A stretch of 8,258 nt of DNA from Pirellulaceae bacterium (GTDB lineage: Bacteria > Planctomycetota > Planctomycetia > Pirellulales > Pirellulaceae): positions 1-8,258 of the forward strand of contig JADLDX010000600.1 in the NCBI GenBank assembly GCA_020846515.1. Reading direction: 5' to 3'. Below are positions 5,677 to 8,258 of the stretch, in pieces. Each line of letters opens with the position of its first letter. Position 1 is the stretch's first letter. The notes under the pieces are model-generated. The model ran no database searches, was not told where the DNA came from, and saw only the letters and a program-made list of their open reading frames with translations. The position numbers were made by a program, and so were the translations under genes.

Positions 5677-8258
5677 CCAGTTTACGTTTCATTGGCGATT
5701 TGGCGCTCTGGCAGGGAGTGCTGCTAGCGCTGGCTATCGGACTATTTAGTTGGTGGTTGTATTGGCGTGAAACGCAAGTCCTGAACGGGGCGGTGCGTTG
5801 GCTTCTGCCCACGCTGCGCAGCGCGGCTATCGTCTTGGCGCTGCTGGTGTTAACTGCTCCGGTACTGCATCATCGCTATCGCGAAGGCGAACCAGGACGA
5901 CTGCGTTTTCTCGTCGATAGCTCCAGAAGCATGTCGATCAATGATCGCCATTTCGATCAGGCGTCGAAACTGAGCATCGCCCAGTCGCTCGGTTGGATGA
6001 GTTCCTCCAGCCCCTCTGGTGTATCTACCGAGCCAGCGTCCAGCAGTGCAACTGGCAGTGCAACAAGCACCGCAACCAATGATCTGCCGCCCATGAGCCT
6101 GGAAGCCATCGAACGCTTTGATAACTCGCCGCGTTATGCTCGCGCCGTAGAGCGTTTGTTGACCGCCGATGGTGGCGTGCTCAGTAGTCTTCAAGACGAA
6201 TTTGAAATCGTGGTCGAGCGTTTTGATCGTGGGCGTACCAAGCTTTGGGAATCAACGCTTAGCGAAACATCGCCCCTGCCGACCGATCCACAAGCCTGGG
6301 TGCCAGCTGAATATCCGAATGCAACTCAGTTAGGCGTGGCCCTGGTCGGCGGCTCTGCCAGCACCAACGTGACGACCAACACCAACCCATCGACCGGCCC
6401 CGAGAATTCGACGGATAAGTCTCTGCAAACGTTGGAGACAAACGCCGACGAGACGCTGGTCCTGCTGAGCGATGGACGCAACACGGCCGGCGCCTCTCCG
6501 TTGGCCGTGGCAGAAAATCTGGCGACCCAGCGACGTCCGGTGTATGTCATCGGCCTGGGCGGCTCCCAAACTCCTGCCGACATAAACCTGGTATCGATCG
6601 AGCATCCTGAACGCGTGTTCGAGCGCGATCTGCTGCGCGGGACATTGGTCATCCGCCAACGCATGCCACAAGTCGCGCCATTAAAATTGAGCATTCGACT
6701 AGCCAACTCAATCAACTCAGATAACTCAACCAACCCGGAATCCGTTGGCGAAGTATTGTGGGAGGAAACTCGCACGCTGTCCGGTAGCGATCGAGGACGG
6801 GTCGATTTTGCGTTTCCAGTCAAGCCGATTGTCGAGAAGCTGCAAAAGCTGGCAGGTCGTGGAACCAACTTTACTTCGGTGCCGCTGCATCTGGTCGCTT
6901 CCATCGAATCGCAACCGGGAGAAGGCGACCAGTCCAACAACTCGCGGACCTTTCATGTTTCAGTCGTTACCAAACGCAGCCGATTGTTGTTGGTCGATGG
7001 TCGCAGTCGGTGGGAGACGCGTTACCTGCATAATATGTTTGAGCGCGATCCGGCTTGGCAAGTGGATCTGGTATTGCCCGACCAACGCGAAACACCGCCC
7101 AGGCTGCCGCGCGGTACTGATACCAATCAATGGCCCAGTACAAAAGAGCGTTTGCTCGAATATGACTTGGTCATTCTGGGTGAATTGCCGCCCAATACCA
7201 TGCCCAAAGAATCGGTGGAATGGTTGAAGTCGTTTGTGGAATCCAGTGGTGGTGGTTTGATCATCATCGATGGTGCTCGAGGTATGCTGCGCGATGCTAG
7301 TTACAAACCCATTCAATCGATGTTGCCCATCGAGTGGGTGGAAGATAAACGCGTCAAGCCTGACCCTGTCCTGGTGCGATTGACATCGACAGCGCGACAG
7401 TTGGCCGCTTTCCAACTGACACCTAATGACCCCGCGAAAAACGAAGCGGCTTGGAACGCACTGCCACCGCTGCATATGACGTCGGCCGTTAAGGCCCTGC
7501 CTGGTAGCGAAGTGCTAGCGACTTATGCGCAAGAAAGCGAAGAGATACCGTTGATGGTTACGCGGCAGTTTGGTGCGGGCCGAGTGTTCTACTCGGGAAC
7601 CGACGAGACATGGCGCTGGCGATTTAAAGTGGCCGATACTTATCATCAACGCTTCTGGAATCAGATCGGTCGATGGGTCATGCGCCTGCCGATGTCGGTC
7701 CAGGGGCAATTCGTCGCGATCGATTCCGGCAAACTGGTTTATCAACCCGGCGAAACGATTACCCTGCGATCACGCCTGCGCAATGCACAAGGTGATCCGG
7801 CTATTGGCTTAACCGTCGAAGCGGTGGTCACGGCGGTTCAAAACAACGAGCTTGGTAATCTTTCGGTTGGTCCTGACCGCGCGGGAGCCACTGCCACCAA
7901 CACCGGTGCGCCGCGCGTCATCGCAGTGGTACCGTTGACTGCGGAGCCTGCGATTGCTGGTGTCTACTCTGGTCAAATCACAGCGCCGATCGGTGGGAAC
8001 TATCACGTATCGATCGTTGCGCCAGGTTTGACAGAAGATGCACTGGCGATTTACAGCGAGTTTTCGGTCGTGGAACCGGAAAGCGGCGAGATGGATCAGT
8101 TAAACTGCGATGAAGCCCTATTGAAAAAGTTGGCAGAGGTTACCGGTGGCCGGTACCTCAGCGAGGAACAGGGGCACGAGCTGGCAGACTTGCTTCGCCC
8201 GCTCAGCCGGGGGAAAATCGTAGAGTCCGATACGCTGCTGTGGCAAAGCTACTGGTGG
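5673..8258 (+). CDS. Membrane VWA / GATase-like protein, 3'-partial
   Basis: The frame is open from ATG 5673 to the last base, 862 codons with no stop, so the end lies beyond the window. Residues 10-30 and about 44-65 are membrane segments, the same anchor plan as the gene before it. The VWA domain has FLVDSSRSMS with the DxSxS metal site (82-86), a plausible Thr218 in NATQLGVAL, and VLLSDGRN with Asp267. A GATase-like fold follows: LLLVDGRSRWETRYL (438-452), YDLVILGELPP (497-507), GGGLIIIDGARG (526-537) and QFGAGRVFYSGTDETWRWR (632-650). The usual catalytic cysteine turn reads GARG, so amidotransferase chemistry is unlikely. Residues about 680-800 look beta-rich and Ig-like, opening with LVYQPGETITLRSRLRN. 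The end, AEVTGGRYLS and LLWQSYWW, resembles the part just before a final membrane helix in related planctomycete proteins, so perhaps a few tens of residues are missing. Three repeat-derived inserts lie at residues 124-135, 230-241 and 344-355. Probably a partner of the BatA-like protein; substrate unknown. Confidence 0.9.
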   Translation, partial: MTSLRFIGDLALWQGVLLALAIGLFSWWLYWRETQVLNGAVRWLLPTLRSAAIVLALLVLTAPVLHHRYREGEPGRLRFLVDSSRSMSINDRHFDQASKLSIAQSLGWMSSSSPSGVSTEPASSSATGSATSTATNDLPPMSLEAIERFDNSPRYARAVERLLTADGGVLSSLQDEFEIVVERFDRGRTKLWESTLSETSPLPTDPQAWVPAEYPNATQLGVALVGGSASTNVTTNTNPSTGPENSTDKSLQTLETNADETLVLLSDGRNTAGASPLAVAENLATQRRPVYVIGLGGSQTPADINLVSIEHPERVFERDLLRGTLVIRQRMPQVAPLKLSIRLANSINSDNSTNPESVGEVLWEETRTLSGSDRGRVDFAFPVKPIVEKLQKLAGRGTNFTSVPLHLVASIESQPGEGDQSNNSRTFHVSVVTKRSRLLLVDGRSRWETRYLHNMFERDPAWQVDLVLPDQRETPPRLPRGTDTNQWPSTKERLLEYDLVILGELPPNTMPKESVEWLKSFVESSGGGLIIIDGARGMLRDASYKPIQSMLPIEWVEDKRVKPDPVLVRLTSTARQLAAFQLTPNDPAKNEAAWNALPPLHMTSAVKALPGSEVLATYAQESEEIPLMVTRQFGAGRVFYSGTDETWRWRFKVADTYHQRFWNQIGRWVMRLPMSVQGQFVAIDSGKLVYQPGETITLRSRLRNAQGDPAIGLTVEAVVTAVQNNELGNLSVGPDRAGATATNTGAPRVIAVVPLTAEPAIAGVYSGQITAPIGGNYHVSIVAPGLTEDALAIYSEFSVVEPESGEMDQLNCDEALLKKLAEVTGGRYLSEEQGHELADLLRPLSRGKIVESDTLLWQSYWW
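6042..6077 (+). repeat. 12-bp tandem repeat, three units, Ser/Ala/Thr-rich
   Basis: Three in-frame units AGCAGTGCAACT, GGCAGTGCAACA and AGCACCGCAACC encode SSAT, GSAT and STAT (residues 124-135). They lie in a longer Ser/Thr-rich insert (about 110-137) that follows the VWA metal-site loop and the first helix. Confidence 0.75.
6360..6395 (+). repeat. Weak 12-bp repeat, Asn/Thr/Ser-rich insert
   Basis: Units AGCACCAACGTG, ACGACCAACACC and AACCCATCGACC encode STNV, TTNT and NPST (residues 230-241). The first two share an ACCAAC core; the third is only loosely similar. The insert sits between the Thr218 region and the LLSDGRN strand of the VWA domain. Confidence 0.45.
6702..6737 (+). repeat. 9-bp tandem repeat, four units, Asn-Ser-rich
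   Basis: Four in-frame units GCCAACTCA, ATCAACTCA, GATAACTCA and ACCAACCCG encode ANS, INS, DNS and TNP (residues 344-355). AACTCA is repeated exactly three times at 9-bp spacing. The insert falls in a loop of the beta-rich region between the VWA and GATase-like domains. Confidence 0.8.

Noticed and set aside
6326..6940. 204-residue open frame on the minus strand
   Set aside because: It is antisense to the VWA domain of the last gene, is rich in Ser/Arg/Pro as shadow frames are, and has no domain signature.

Overview
The window is almost fully coding on the + strand and reads as a chromosomal segment from a planctomycete, most likely of the Pirellula/Rhodopirellula kind. This placement is an inference. 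It rests on the gene order MoxR ATPase, DUF58, BatA-type membrane protein, then a large VWA/glutamine-amidotransferase-like membrane protein, and on the style of these proteins (two N-terminal anchors, a VWA domain, then a non-catalytic GATase-like fold). The base composition is moderately GC-rich by eye. I found no RNA genes, insertion sequences, CRISPR arrays or phage genes.

Layout. Bases 1-1013 are the 3' part of a GAF-domain histidine kinase whose 5' end lies outside the window. A 171-bp gap holds no convincing promoter or terminator; it has two small hairpins and a good ribosome binding site for a TTG start. Bases 1185-2204 encode a MoxR-family AAA+ ATPase. After a 101-bp gap comes a DUF58 protein with a MIDAS-like motif (2306-3217). 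Its stop overlaps the start of a BatA-like VWA protein (3214-5676) as ATGA. That gene overlaps a second membrane VWA/GATase-like protein in the same way; the second gene starts at 5673 and is still open at the window end, so it is 3'-truncated.

How the genes fit together. MoxR ATPases are widely paired with VWA/DUF58 proteins and are thought to act as chaperone-like ATPases that load metal or remodel protein complexes; the Bat proteins of Bacteroides and the RavA-ViaA pair are better-studied relatives. Here a cytoplasmic ATPase and DUF58 protein are joined to two anchored proteins built on the same plan (two N-terminal membrane segments, VWA, GATase-like domain). The likely picture is a membrane complex worked by the ATPase. 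Its substrate is unknown and nothing in the sequence reveals it.

The least expected signal is a set of five in-frame degenerate tandem repeats (9-, 12- and 36-bp periods). All lie in the two anchored VWA genes and none was seen in the kinase, MoxR or DUF58 genes. They encode hydrophilic Ser/Thr/Asn/Gly/Lys-rich inserts, several of them inside or beside the VWA domains. A second signal is the frequent palindrome CGATCG: 15 copies by hand count, against two or three expected by chance.
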